Part shown: positions 52,613 through 64,000 of the stretch, piece after piece
How positions within the stretch are numbered: position 1 is the stretch's first letter
How the letters are laid out: every line of letters begins with the position of its first letter
Assembly (NCBI GenBank): GCA_019095985.1
Contig: CM032669.1
Location: forward strand, 39,923,698 to 39,987,697
DNA length: 64,000 nucleotides
Direction: 5' to 3'
Source: Streblospio benedicti
Lineage: Eukaryota; Annelida; Polychaeta; Spionida; Spionidae
Translations under genes and position numbers: made by a program
Notes under the pieces: model-generated
Seen by the model: the letters and a program-made list of their open reading frames with translations, nothing else
Told to the model about the DNA's origin: nothing
Database searches by the model: none

Positions 52613-55600
52613 CATGTTTATTCATCATTTTAGGCTATAAACTTTATAGTGTAGGATATTGGAGAATATCCTTCACCTCTCAGCCAATCAGACTCAAGTA
52701 TTTTCAGCACACATGGGAGAAAGTGTAATATTAAATGGCGTAGTTATCGTAACCACGGGCCTGAAGTTATTTATCTTTCCTTTTTATGACTGCGGCGTCA
52801 CAAAAGCTTAATGCTAATCCACTTATAGATGATGAAAAGTGCTCGCGAATATAGATTCATTGTTCCTTTACGAGTTGGACTCGTTAGATGTAGCCTCGTC
52901 ATTGCCAAGATTACAGAGACACACTGTTGAAACGGCAATCTTGTTTGTGAGTTGCTTGTTTTCAGTTATATGGATTTGGATTTTTAGAGCTTGTCCCGTG
53001 AATACATACTGAGATGATATTGCTTTGCATAAAATTGTACTATTTTCGCTGTACTATAGTCTAATGCCAAGGTTCATGATTTGAAATGCATGCGCTCGTG
53101 CGTGAGTTTAGCGAAGACAATAAAGAACCACAGCCCTAATACATTTTTTAAAGACATACAGTGTGTCGTAACCCGACAGACTATATCAATCAATACAAAA
53201 AAACTATGACCGTACCACTAAAATTCCAAGTCGTAGAACCAGCATAACGACCACGTGCTTTGTTTAACCCTCGCGCTACATCCTCGGCTAAAATGTGCAC
53301 ATCCTGTGCATCGAGTGAACAAACAGAGCGCGCTCATCTTGGCATTGTCCCCTCCACTTGTGTACACTCAGCCACTTCCGGCCGACTTTTGTCCAATCAA
53401 TGTCTTCCTCCTTTCTCACACCCTCCACTTGAGCTCTAGGCTGAGACTGAAGGAAATCCTGCCATAATCTTGTCTTATCCTGTTAAACTGTATCACATGC
53501 CGCTGCCTACCTCGTTGAGATCTTAATAAATTAATATAAAAATACGCTGTATCGAGTGCATTGCTTTTTGCTCACTTGAGCAATGCTGTTGATTGTGGCA
53601 ATTTTTGTACACATATTGTATTCTGAGTTGTTAAGTCAACATATTTCAAATTGATTATGCCCGTGTATATGTGATATATATGACGCATTGTATGTTGGTA
53701 GAAGATGAAGTATTAAAATAAGCAGGAGTTATGATAAAATTTCATGATGCATTGGCGTATAATTATCATAATACGCACGAGCAAAACAAGAATGCTTAGA
53801 AGTAGAACGAAAACAGCACTACTTTTAGAATAACACATCAATATTGGATTGACAGGCAGAGCCTCTAGAGGCCACATCTTTAAAGCCCACTAGACTGGGT
53901 TGGCCAGAAAAAGAGGCTTATACTTTAGGGATTCGTCCTGTCTTATAGCCCAGGAGACTTATGCCGGCGTGGTGTTTTTTCCAGCTCGTAGGAAGGAAGA
54001 GTAAATGTCAGATTGATCCGCACTTTAGTAGTAGATTGTGAACAGATAATCTTGTTTGCAGCTACTTTTGTGAATTTTACTTTGGGTTGCATTTTGGGCA
54101 ACATCTGAAATGAACTTTTTAATGGTATCGGCATTGACAGGAGGGACGTCATATTAGTATTATTTGGGTATGATTACTGTACATATACATATATATTGTT
54201 GCTGTGATGTCCACAAAAAATAGCAATTTATGAAATATGTAACATTGCAGGTACGTACACCAGTCACTACATCAAGGCGTCATAGCTTGTTCTTATAGGC
54301 GAATACACAAAGATCTCTAACAAAACCACCCAAAATCCCCCCTAGATTAATATCCGCTACTTACGTGCAGCATCAAGAATCCACACAGGGCCCGTTATGA
54401 CACTAACATTGATTTAACAATCGTAGGGCTGCACGATGCACCACAGCCACCATTCACGTAAACAGCTATAAGCGCTGTAATCCAATCGTGAACTACTTCA
54501 TTAGTGACTGGTAAGTCTACGGTAATGGGCACGGTAATTTGGTACAATGAAGAGGTTCGATCGATGAAGCACATCCCAGTGAGGGGGTGCACACTCCAAG
54601 TAGACAGTCACAGTGTGTTTTAGGCACTTAGTGCAAGTCAAACTCAGTGGCTACTTAACAAGCCCTAGTACACAATAACTTATGGCTTGTTAAATTGAGG
54701 CCTATAGCTACTTTTGAGAAGCGTACTGTGGCTTCTTACAATAGGTTATGCCACCAAATTGCTTTTTTTTAAAAAAAAAAATGTATAGTAGATACGTTGT
54801 GTGGCGTAATCAGACCCATTACAAACAGTTCGTTTCTTCAATTTGAAGTCCACTTTGATACTACAATGCTTGTGGTGTCCGATGTACTGGAGTACAATGT
54901 AGTATATGCGCGAGTCGTCTGTGAAATACTATAGCCAGTGCGTGTTCCTCTCAGATACTGATTGGTCACGTGCAATGAGTAACATGTGTGCCTGGTACTT
55001 GAGTGTCACATTGCAGTGTGTCGAATATCGAATGAAAATATACAAATACCACTCAGCAGTGGGGGCACATATGGTATGGTACAGACACATATTACTATAT
55101 TATAATCCACAGCTCATGTAAGTGTGTCTTGTTGTTGGTGCTGTTTTTTTTTCATGTAAAACACAATGTAAGTGCATTACGATTATATTTACAGCCATTA
55201 TTTGCACGGATAAAGACCGTGTACAGTTTGTACATAAGACGTGTGTATCTTTTACCTGCAAGCACGTTGTTGTATGCAGATCACTGACTTTGTTCACCAA
55301 ATAAAGATTACAAACCATCATGACAGTAACACGTTTGTAACCCATTTACTCTGAGTGTTCATGTAATTGGCACTAATGTTGACATTACGTTGCTATATTG
55401 CTTGCACTGTAACAGATGAATTCACATTTTTAACAACTGACTGCGACACAAACGGATGGCGGTCCTCACTGTCCAAACGGTGATATTTCAATCTTTAAGA
55501 TCACTGCAACCTCCTGAGGTGTTTTCCCCCCGCCCAATTCTCTGTTCAAAATATCATTGCCATGGGGACTGCGTGCGTTGGGTGCACGAATCCCAATGCT

Positions 55601-56515
55601 TGTGTAACCCCCTTTTCCCTAAAGCATGGATCTGTCAGTAATGTAGCTACATTAGATACTGCATTGCTCTGTAGGTGACCATTTGTAACATTGCCTCAAC
55701 CCCTTCACACGCATCAAGCCTTTAGTGTTTATGGCCTGACTCGGCCCTCGTGAAGATTATTGGTCCATTGGGGTGATACGTTTAGAGCTTGAGCAGTAAA
55801 ACAAAAGAAGCAGGATTTTTCTTCTTTTCTTTGGAGAATAGGTGGCATTTGCAATGTTAGCACACGCTACACAGCCACACTGTATCTTTTTTGCTTTGAA
55901 ACAATGCTGTAATGTCTAGGCTGTTGTCGACAATTCTAATAGATGCATATTATCATTCAATATTGTGAATTAATATGGTGATTAATTTGCAAATCAAAGT
56001 ATTCAACGTATATAGAAATCAAAAATCGGCGAGCGTTTATGATGCATATAGATAATGTTAAGTTAATTCTATTTTTCTTTTTTTGTTAAATATAGGCGTG
56101 GTAAAAGGTTTTTGCAAATATAAAGAGGAAGAATATTGCATTAGTTCAAAGTTAATTTTTACAAATCACGTTTTAATTGATCGTGAAATTAGATTTATTA
56201 AACGTAATCATCACGTAACTTTCATGAACGCTAGATGCTCCTAGAAAGTTTTTTGCTGAAAGCCTTAGAAAATCCTGTTATTAAGACTGGCTGAATGCTA
56301 ATCCTCAGACTTACAGCCAAGTGACAGTGTCACTGGGTTTTCCTCTCCAGAGTGAAAAACCCTTCAGCGGGTTAAAATATGTCCCAAGACCAACAGGGTT
56401 ACTTGCTTTCTACAAGCAAGTTTTACTCGATTGTTTGTAGACCTTTTCTTGCTCTTGGCATAGTATAGTGTACGTATTATGCACATTATTTAGCTTTATA
56501 TCTGGGATAGCCGTA
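52613..56515. other. Intronic sequence, mostly featureless
   Basis: AT-rich DNA with scattered open frames on both strands, none supported by domains. Short hairpins occur near 56325-56420 (for example AACCCTTCAGCGGGTT), without known role. Confidence 0.4.
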
Positions 56516-56690
56516 CAGTAGAACCTCCAATTAAGACCACCTCGACATAGTATGGCTATCATACAACCGTATATTGGTGTCCCAAGCCTGCCTAAAAGAC
56601 TACCTCTAGCTTCCATAAAACAAGCAGCATCTCTCCATAGAGACCACTTGAGTTTAATCTCTACATAGTCTTGATAAAGAGGTTCTACTG
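56516..56690. mobile_element. Tc1/mariner-type MITE (pogo-like ends), 175 bp
   Basis: The element starts CAGTAGAACCTC and ends GAGGTTCTACTG, a perfect 12-bp inverted repeat, and is flanked by TA on both sides (56514-56515 and 56691-56692), the target duplication of the Tc1/mariner superfamily. CAG-starting ends with an AACCTC core are common in pogo/Tigger-derived MITEs. It has no coding capacity. Confidence 0.85.
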
Positions 56691-57052
56691 TAAACCAGTG
56701 CTCTACATTAGAATTCCGTGGCACAAATACGTGCTAATACAAATATGTTATAAAAAAAACGTATAACATCACCATACATCCTAATATACATGTCACACAT
56801 ACCCCATTGACAAGTACCAATGTTCCAATCAAATGAAGAGCCAGCGCCGATGTGGGAAAAAAAACTCTAGCAGTACAGACCCTCATATAACAAAACGCCC
56901 AAGTCTGCAAAATAAGCATACATAGACCTCCCATGCCAAATCCCCCAGTCTGACATTAATCCAACAGTGAGGAGGCCAGCAAGCCATCCTCTGCTCTATC
57001 ACCTCCAGCAACAATGGATGACCCCTGGCCCAGATGGATGGGGTGAGCTTCC

Positions 57053-57511
57053 CTAGGTCCATCTTCTAATTAAAACATACAGGCCACAACTGGTCGTTCC
57101 TTTGCCTGACGTGGCTGGCGGTGAGTTGCGGCCGGCAGCTGTGAGTAGCAGGCGGATTTGGCTGCTTGTGGTGGCCTTTGTCTTTATCGGGTTATATTCA
57201 TCGCTGATTCCCGTGTCTGATCTTTCACCTTCAGGGTCGCAGGAGACGTATGTGGCTGGTGTGTTATTCGATCGTTTGTGGGATGGAGAGTTTGCGTTAT
57301 AAATTGCGATGCGTATGTTCTCCTCTGTGAGGCCAAATATGCTGGCCGAACCAGATTTTTGGGGGGGAAATGGTGGGCACGTGCCTCGGTTTACCTTAGT
57401 TCGGTGCAGGCGAAGGCGCAAGAAGATGAAAAAGCCCGTGATGATGACGTGTTAGGGAGACTAGCGAGCCGCAAACCCTTGCGACACCTGCATCTGCTAA
57501 GTACATTCTAA
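57053..57511. other. GC- and CpG-rich pocket with overlapping open frames
   Basis: This block is clearly richer in GC and CpG than its surroundings, and frames on both strands stay open for 66 to 122 codons. The minus-strand frame (57421-57053) is rich in serine, threonine and asparagine; a plus-strand frame has one hydrophobic segment (WLLVVAFVFIGLY). Neither matches a family I know. It could be a repeat fragment, an unrecognised exon or a regulatory CpG pocket. Confidence 0.3.
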
Positions 57512-57657
57512 GTACATTTCAACTTATAGTTTAAAAAAAATAACAACTAGATAAAAGTGCTCAGAGAGCACAGTGTCGCTGGAACAACGTTGACTTGTGG
57601 GCAATAAAGATGATCGCTTTGCAATCAAAGTATTAAAGCAGATTTGATGCTTATTTG

Positions 57658-57660
<3 letters not shown>

Positions 57661-57716
<56 letters not shown>

Positions 57717-57718
57717 AT
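57661..57718. repeat. AT dinucleotide microsatellite
   Basis: An (AT)n run with one interruption (ATTT at about 57701-57704). It is self-complementary and prone to cruciform formation. Confidence 0.98.
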
Positions 57719-60700
57719 TGTTATTTATCTAATAAATTTTATTTGATGTGTGATTCACCCCACGTCAATATTCTTGGCGTTGAATTGCAGGTGCTTTCTA
57801 ACCATGGCTAAAGTAAATATCTATTGCCTATGAGTGGACATTGTACTAGGGACGCTACACTCTCTAACCACTTTTAATATAATCATTATGCCAATTTGAT
57901 GATCATGTTTCAAACAGGATTGAAACTACAGTGGAAAAATAAGATTTAAAAAATCCAAATGGCTCTATGGAATGTAACTTTAATTGGCAAAGTGCCAAAA
58001 TTGGACACTGTTGATGTTTAGCACGCATGCATAGTAAAAATTGTACCAACTTTTCATTTTTTTTTTTCTTTGAAGCATTACCCAAGCTATTGCAGAAAAT
58101 GTTGAACATGGACCATTGCAGGAACTGTTGAAAAAATGGCAATGTGGAGACCCAAAGTCGAATCCCTTTGGTGTCGTGTCATACCACACAGTTGTTTAAA
58201 GTTTGAACAAAATCGGTTCCTCGGTAAATATTCTAGTGTTTTTGCTGTTGTTTTTTTGTTGTTGTTTTTTTCAGAAAGACACATGCATAGTTAGATAGTG
58301 GATACATAGATGGATGGATACTAACAAAACAAACCAAACTAAGCTTTTGCATTCGCTGAAGAGACGCAATGAAAGAACGGTGTACTCAATTGTTCATTAA
58401 TCTATGTATTTACATCATGCATTACACCATTCTTTAATACCAGCTTTTATTACACCTTCTTTATACAGAAACACACATATTGCCAGTGAAAGTGACAAAC
58501 GTGTCACAAACCCTGGTGTGTAGCAGTTGCCCGCCAGCAATCTGACTGTCTGCAAGCTTGGTCAAACTGATCATCTCCGCCAATCCCTCACGTTCTATAT
58601 GGCGTGTATTGCTGGCACGTTTTGTTGCATTAAAGATTACTTTATTGATTGAAGGCCCCCATAATAGGGAATCCAATTCTTGCAGCAAAATGGGAAATAC
58701 GTAGAGGGTGGGACTCTGTCTGATTCAAACTAGTAAATCGTTAATGAAACAGGAAACCACCAGCCAATTGGAGATGAATTCATAGCAGACGATTGGCGTT
58801 GAACACCTTTTTACTATTCCTCCTCCAGCCATCAATCTGAGCATCTTTAATCCAATGCATTCCATGGTGTTGAATGGAAACAGCCCAACTGGATTCAATA
58901 ATATATTGTGTTGAAAGTTGTCTTCGAGTTGTGCACTCTATATCATCCAACATTAAAGCCCCCCCCCCACACACACACACAAAATATGACATGCATACAA
59001 AATAAGACTCCTATCGCTCGTTCTTGCCGATCTATCTGCTCGTGCAGTGAATTAGCTTAACTCGGTATGAACGAGTAATCAACTTACGACGTCTTCATCT
59101 TCAGCAATTGGCCAATCTCACCTAATGTGATTTCTACGGCAACTTGATCAGAAGAACGATCGGCTGTGAAATGGGGCGTGTGTACGTTGTGACTTTCAAA
59201 ACGAGTCTTCAGCCATCACAAATCGTCTGCTGTTTGGACGTTGTGAGATATTTGCACTGTAATGGGATTATTGCTTCGATGTTTTCATGTAATAGTGTTT
59301 ATTGATGTTTTAGGTGAACGGATTAGGATGTCATGTTTAGTGATTTCTGTATGGCTGTGTGTTGTTTTGAAATATTCGCTTGGATACTCACAACGTCTTT
59401 CTGATTTTATTGTTGTGAGTTGAATTTGAAGTGCACCATTATCAGAATTTGCAAATATTAAAAAAAAAATGAGTCTCATTGTACTCAAAAATTGAATACC
59501 CCGGCCGAAGATGCTCTAAATGCTAAGTTGCAAGCGCGGTAGCATAATGCAAACATATCTCAACGCCGCTCGTTGGTGAAATCGTACACAATGCAATCTG
59601 CACATTTCAATATTGCTGACTTTCATGGTTAAACCAAAGATTTATCTCGGTTGCGTAGTGTCTATCATGAATCAGATGACTGTGGTGATGAGTTGCCAGT
59701 TAGAAAACGCTACTTTCACATACTAAGTTAACTGTCATAATGTGTTTGTATACACGATTGGAGTGGTTATGAATTTAGTTAGAACTGACTATTGTCAAAT
59801 TGTATTTTCAATAATGTTACTAAACTAAGATCTAGGTCTACACTATTGTGAAGCAAACGTTTTCTACTGGGAATCACCTACATTTTGCGAACGGGTAGGC
59901 GCCACCGGAATGGGTTACAATTTCACCCTTAAAAATCAGCACATCATGTCCCAAGTAGCTCAAATCAGCACCTGATAAGTGTAATTTAGCTCTTGATCAG
60001 CACACTAAAATCATCCCACTTGCCTATGCATCCAATAGATAATGAAATTCTATGTCCTATCAGGGGTATACCATAGTCACATTTTCCCCTTGGCACTGAG
60101 TTTAAGAAGGTTTCCCCAAGTGATTTCTATAGCCAGCAATAAGTAAATAGAAATGTATTATTCAATGTATCTTCTTTGAGTGTCACATTATGCGAACAGT
60201 ATGAGTAGGTAAATATGAACACAATACATACTGACTCATTGAAATAAGACACGTTTTCTTCAGATTTAAAAATCAGCACTTTAAACCTTATGTTTTGCAA
60301 AATATTTGCACATTTCGCCCAAGATATCAACTGTCCGTTGGAGCCCCCCCCCCCCACCCCTTATACTATCTAGGTTAGTGCGCCCCCGGGGGGGGATCAC
60401 TAATAATAATAGTAACTCTTTCAGAGTATTCGAATATGGCTGAGATACGTTTGAGAACGGCAATATTTAAACTCCTGTTGTGACCGATGGATTAAAATAA
60501 TACATCATACATATTTTGCTTTTCTCATTCAGCTAACTAGTTTTGCATCCCCATCTTCTCGGCTCCCTCTCTTGATACATATTGCATATCTAGAATATGA
60601 CGAATGAGGTAGTACGATTCCAATTACCGAATCCTCCATACGATAACATGGCTGTTAATAAATGTGATGTTTGGTCGAATGCAAACGTCTGAAAATTGTT

Positions 60701-62174
60701 AGGCGCTAATAATGGAAAATACGGTCATGGAACATGTGATTGACATTATTGCATTGTTTGTTTTATCATTTCATCAGTGGTCTTTCATAATTAATTAATT
60801 GGGAGTCCAATAGGACATACAGTAATCTGAGCTACAATAGTTATTAAAGCAATAGTGAATTATATATGGGGTTATCGCAAATCTACATGCATAGACATCA
60901 TCAAGATGTCGCGATAACTACATACAAACTAGCTTGATATTATCTACTGACGTAGTTGATGACCTAGTTTTATACAATCCTTTCTTCTTTTCCATCAGTT
61001 GAATTGATATTATGACGTCGTATGTATTGAGGTACGATGTGTCGGGAAACTAGACTTATTGCACTGATGAATACACAATTATTTTACTGAGAAATGGGAG
61101 ATCAGTTTCGTTTTCTATAGCGGTGGTACATTGAACTGTGCTACATGAATTCACCACCCTTGTGCCCTCTACCCTGTCCCCTGGATCTGTCAATGTAAAG
61201 TGGCTGGCGTCCATAACAAGTAAAAGGGTTTCTCTCAGATTTTGAAGAGATATACTACACGTAGATGTTCTCAAGTGGAAGTTGTATATTTTTGTTCTTT
61301 CTCCAAGCAAAATTGTAGGGTGTAGGGTTCAAGTGGAAATTATGTATTTGACTCTTATATTACCATAACCACAACCTAGTTAGAATAACCCATGGGAAGA
61401 CACATTCAAGTGGCACTAATCTGTTGAATTTGCATAGTGTATATAATTCATGAATGGGTGATCTTAACCACCATAAAAGTAAAAAGCATCCCTAATTTTG
61501 TAAAATATTTGATGTATATTTCAAATTTTAATCAACTCATTTCGTGAGTTCCAAAAGGATGGATTTCATTCAAATTCCGCAATTCAAGTGACTTAAATTA
61601 AGAGTAATACACATAATTTTGTTATTAACTTGTAAATGTACCATGTTTATGCAGATGTCATTTTAATCAAAATTGCTTGGTCACTTTTAACTCAATATGC
61701 TGCATGAGTAGACCGATATTTTGGTCTGCATACATGTTAGCTCATTGTCTAATACGTCTAGATAAAGTAATAGACACTATTAGTTTTGCCCGCATACTTT
61801 CTCTATTATCCCTTTATAACTATCGTATCACTTGAAGCTATATAAGTGGCCATGATTGTACATACATAATCATTCATACGTATAATGCTTTTAAGATAAA
61901 TAATCAAATTTCCAATAGTTGTGAGTGCAACCCCACTGGGCTGCAGTGAGATGCAGTGAGAAATGTGTTTGTTGTTAAATTTTGATGTTCAATGTCATGG
62001 TAAATGAAGCAGTATTGCTGTGCTAAATGAAACTCACTGGAGCGGAAAATAATAATGATGATTGTCCAATAACGAGCGTCTGTGGAATGAAGTTACAACT
62101 ACTTGGTTATTTTCATATGAGTTAGAAAAATACAATTACTGAATATACAGACATGGCCAAAAACAGTATGCTGT
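57719..62174. other. Intronic sequence, mostly featureless
   Basis: AT-rich DNA. The 59880-60420 part looks like a diverged interspersed repeat: ATCAGCAC recurs at about 59938, 59967, 59998 and 60272, and a C run at 60344-60358 is followed by CCCCCGGGGGGG. I could not assign a family. A C run followed by CA repeats lies at about 58961-58981. No gene is supported. Confidence 0.35.
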
Positions 62175-62419
62175 GGGTGCTTCAGTGGCTGAGTGGATAG
62201 GGAGTTAGACTCGTGACCAGAAGGGTATGGGTTCGAATCCTGGTCGGGTCTGGTGGTGGATGTTGGGCAAACTCACCCCTAAACAGTTGCACACTGCTCC
62301 GTGGCACATACACGTTAATTAGGTACAGGTCATTGGGTTGTGCGTACATACACAGGTATATGAAAAAATGTCAAATGCTGATCATTGCATGTGCCAATGA
62401 CCTGGTGTAAAATCTTAAG
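62175..62419 (+). repeat. tRNA-derived SINE with intact A and B boxes
   Basis: The head carries an A box, TGGCTGAGTGG (62186-62196), and a perfect B box, GGTTCGAATCC (62230-62240), 33 nt apart as in a tRNA gene. The cloverleaf is otherwise poor, and the sequence continues into a body (GTTGGGCAAACTCACCCC, GCACACTGCTCCGTGGCAC) shared with 13337-13461. That makes it a SINE and not a tRNA gene. The 3' limit is approximate. Confidence 0.8.
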
Positions 62420-63854
62420 TCGTGATTTGTAGAGGGGAAACAAGATGGGGCTGTTATGGTGGTCATAATAGACCCAAATATTGGCCACTGTGCTCCATAT
62501 AAAACTTGTTCGGGTAATCTCTGTTTCCAACTTACAGATCCAATTCAAGCGATGTACCTAAAACAGTGTGACCTGCAGATGAAAAACAAACTGTAGGGTG
62601 AAAAAATAATATCCATAATGCAACCAAACAGAAACCATTAACGTCCATAAGAAATACATGATTTTGCATGTATGAAGAAACCATTAATTGGCGAAACGGT
62701 CATATGATAGTGGCAAATGTGAATTTTAGACTCTTGTCCTATGGTTTTCCCCTGAGAGTGATCACCCTAACGCTACTACTAATCTCATATTATTACGTCA
62801 TTGATGAAGGTCTTTATCAAATTGCTCAACTTATGACTCATTTTCACGGGTGAGCATGGTTATTGCACACAAAGGATTTACACAACACTGCCAAGTCTGT
62901 TGTCGCCGATGATTGGCAGGTTTGATGCCAGCGCTACCCATTCCACCGCGAGTAAAAAAAAGCCCCCCTGCTGGCAATCCGTTTACATGTTTTCTGGATC
63001 TTCACAGAAAGGCCAATAAAATGATTCCTGACATGTGTATCTGACAGGAAGCTGATGAATGGATCATATGGATGCGTCTGGAAGTGCTGGTCTTGCATGT
63101 TTTACTGGAATTGCTAGATGTTACTGTTAACTTGCGAAGACTTCACGTGTTTTGCTATTAATTATGCCTCAGGTGGCAACTGACATTACATAGATAGTAT
63201 TGATGGAGATGGAAATAAGAAAGAAGTGGTGAACCAGTACGTTGGCGCTGTAATTTTATTGGACTCCCACTGATTGCAAATGCATGACAATCATTATAAT
63301 TATAATGTGCCATAATTAATAATAACATCAACAATACATAGACATTGAAATCAATCAAGCTCAAAAGCTCCAATGAATTCGCAGCAATATGAAAATGTTT
63401 GCAATGATGAAGTGTTCTTGTAGTAACAAGAGCAGCTTTGAAATTGAAATATTGGCCGTGATGAAATGGAGTTCTCAGTGGTGAGAAAATTACTCATCCG
63501 TGGGCAGTGCTAGACCAATATTTATAAAGCGATAATAATTGACACATTTATCAGCAATTGTTTGAGTGAAGACCTCGCACTTGCTTCAATTGTGCATTGA
63601 AATGAAATGAAATATGCACATATCATCTGGACAACAATGTGATTTGATAGAGCTGTACACCAAAGTAATCAAATAGCTATTGATTTTGAATTCTTACATC
63701 TTTGTACTGGTTAATGAGATTAAATGCAGCACATATAAACAGGGTAAAAACTACTGGCTGTGAACAAACACATACAAATTATTTAGAAACATTGTGTATA
63801 AATCACAAAACTTGATATCACGATGAACGCGCTAATCGCTCCATGTTATTAATG
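62420..63854. other. Intronic sequence without recognisable gene
   Basis: AT-rich DNA with no supported gene or repeat family. Confidence 0.4.
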
Positions 63855-63990
63855 AGATCATGAATATGCATCATAACAGTGAATATGCATAATAAAATAT
63901 GTTTTGACGCAGATAAAAAGAGGTGATAAACATTAAGTTGTGCTCATGAATAATAGCCATGCGTTTATGATAGTCATTACATATGCATTG
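63855..63990. promoter_or_regulatory. Cluster of POU/octamer-like sites
   Basis: TGAATATGCAT occurs twice (63861-63871 and 63880-63890), 19 bp apart, and ATATGCAT recurs near 63981. These resemble POU-homeodomain binding sites. The stretch is AT-rich, so chance is a real alternative. Confidence 0.25.
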
Positions 63991-64000
63991 CGTTTTATTA

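Noticed and set aside
62175-62250. Possible tRNA gene
   Set aside because: The polymerase III boxes are good but the anticodon and acceptor stems do not pair, and the sequence continues into a SINE body.

Overview
This is an animal nuclear window: AT-rich, intron-dominated, with long microsatellites, tRNA-derived SINEs, small non-autonomous DNA elements and one larger DNA transposon. The repeat mix, including an Academ-like XPG-nuclease transposon, fits a marine invertebrate (deuterostome or lophotrochozoan). I cannot name the species.

One host gene can be read, on the + strand, and it appears to span the whole window. A leader (1-426) with several possible short upstream ORFs precedes a signal-peptide-coding first exon (427-625) that ends in phase 1 at a GTAAGT donor. 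About 34.3 kb later, at 34965-35075, lies a 111-nt in-frame exon, also phase 1 to phase 1, with a second GTAAGT donor. Its acceptor is fused directly to another GTAAGT, which is the textbook structure of a recursive splice site followed by an RS-exon. After the first splice, an apparently exact copy of the original 5' splice site is rebuilt. Splicing in two steps would skip the exon; exon definition would keep it and add 37 residues without a frame change. This is the most interesting signal in the window. The gene product starts as a secreted or membrane protein with basic processing sites and a proline-rich linker; I do not recognise the family.

Intron 1 (626-34964) holds mostly unique AT-rich DNA. 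It also has a diverged SINE (13337-13461), two inverted copies of a repeat built from ~35-bp minisatellite-like units (22702-22930 and 33821-34036), some CpG-rich pockets and clusters of transcription-factor-like motifs.

Intron 2 (35076 to past the end) is richer in repeats. It holds recent two-copy tandem duplications around 35.7-36.3 kb, a fold-back built on a SINE fragment (36599-36795), CT/CA and a 366-nt pure TG tract, a 592-bp inverted-repeat element (41141-41732), a tRNA-SINE (46751-46862), two MITEs (52445-52612 and 56516-56690) and a second copy of the intron-1 SINE family (62175-62419). Its largest resident is an Academ-like transposon at about 46.91-51.48 kb. That element has ~88-bp core terminal inverted repeats about 90% identical and eight YY1-like ATGGCCGCCAT-type sites. 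It keeps an intact 595-codon zinc-module ORF, and an XPG/FEN-like nuclease ORF interrupted by one in-frame stop. The middle, presumably the catalytic transposase core, seems to be deleted.

No rRNA gene, true tRNA gene, CRISPR array, LTR element or reverse transcriptase was seen. Most other open frames in the window look like chance.
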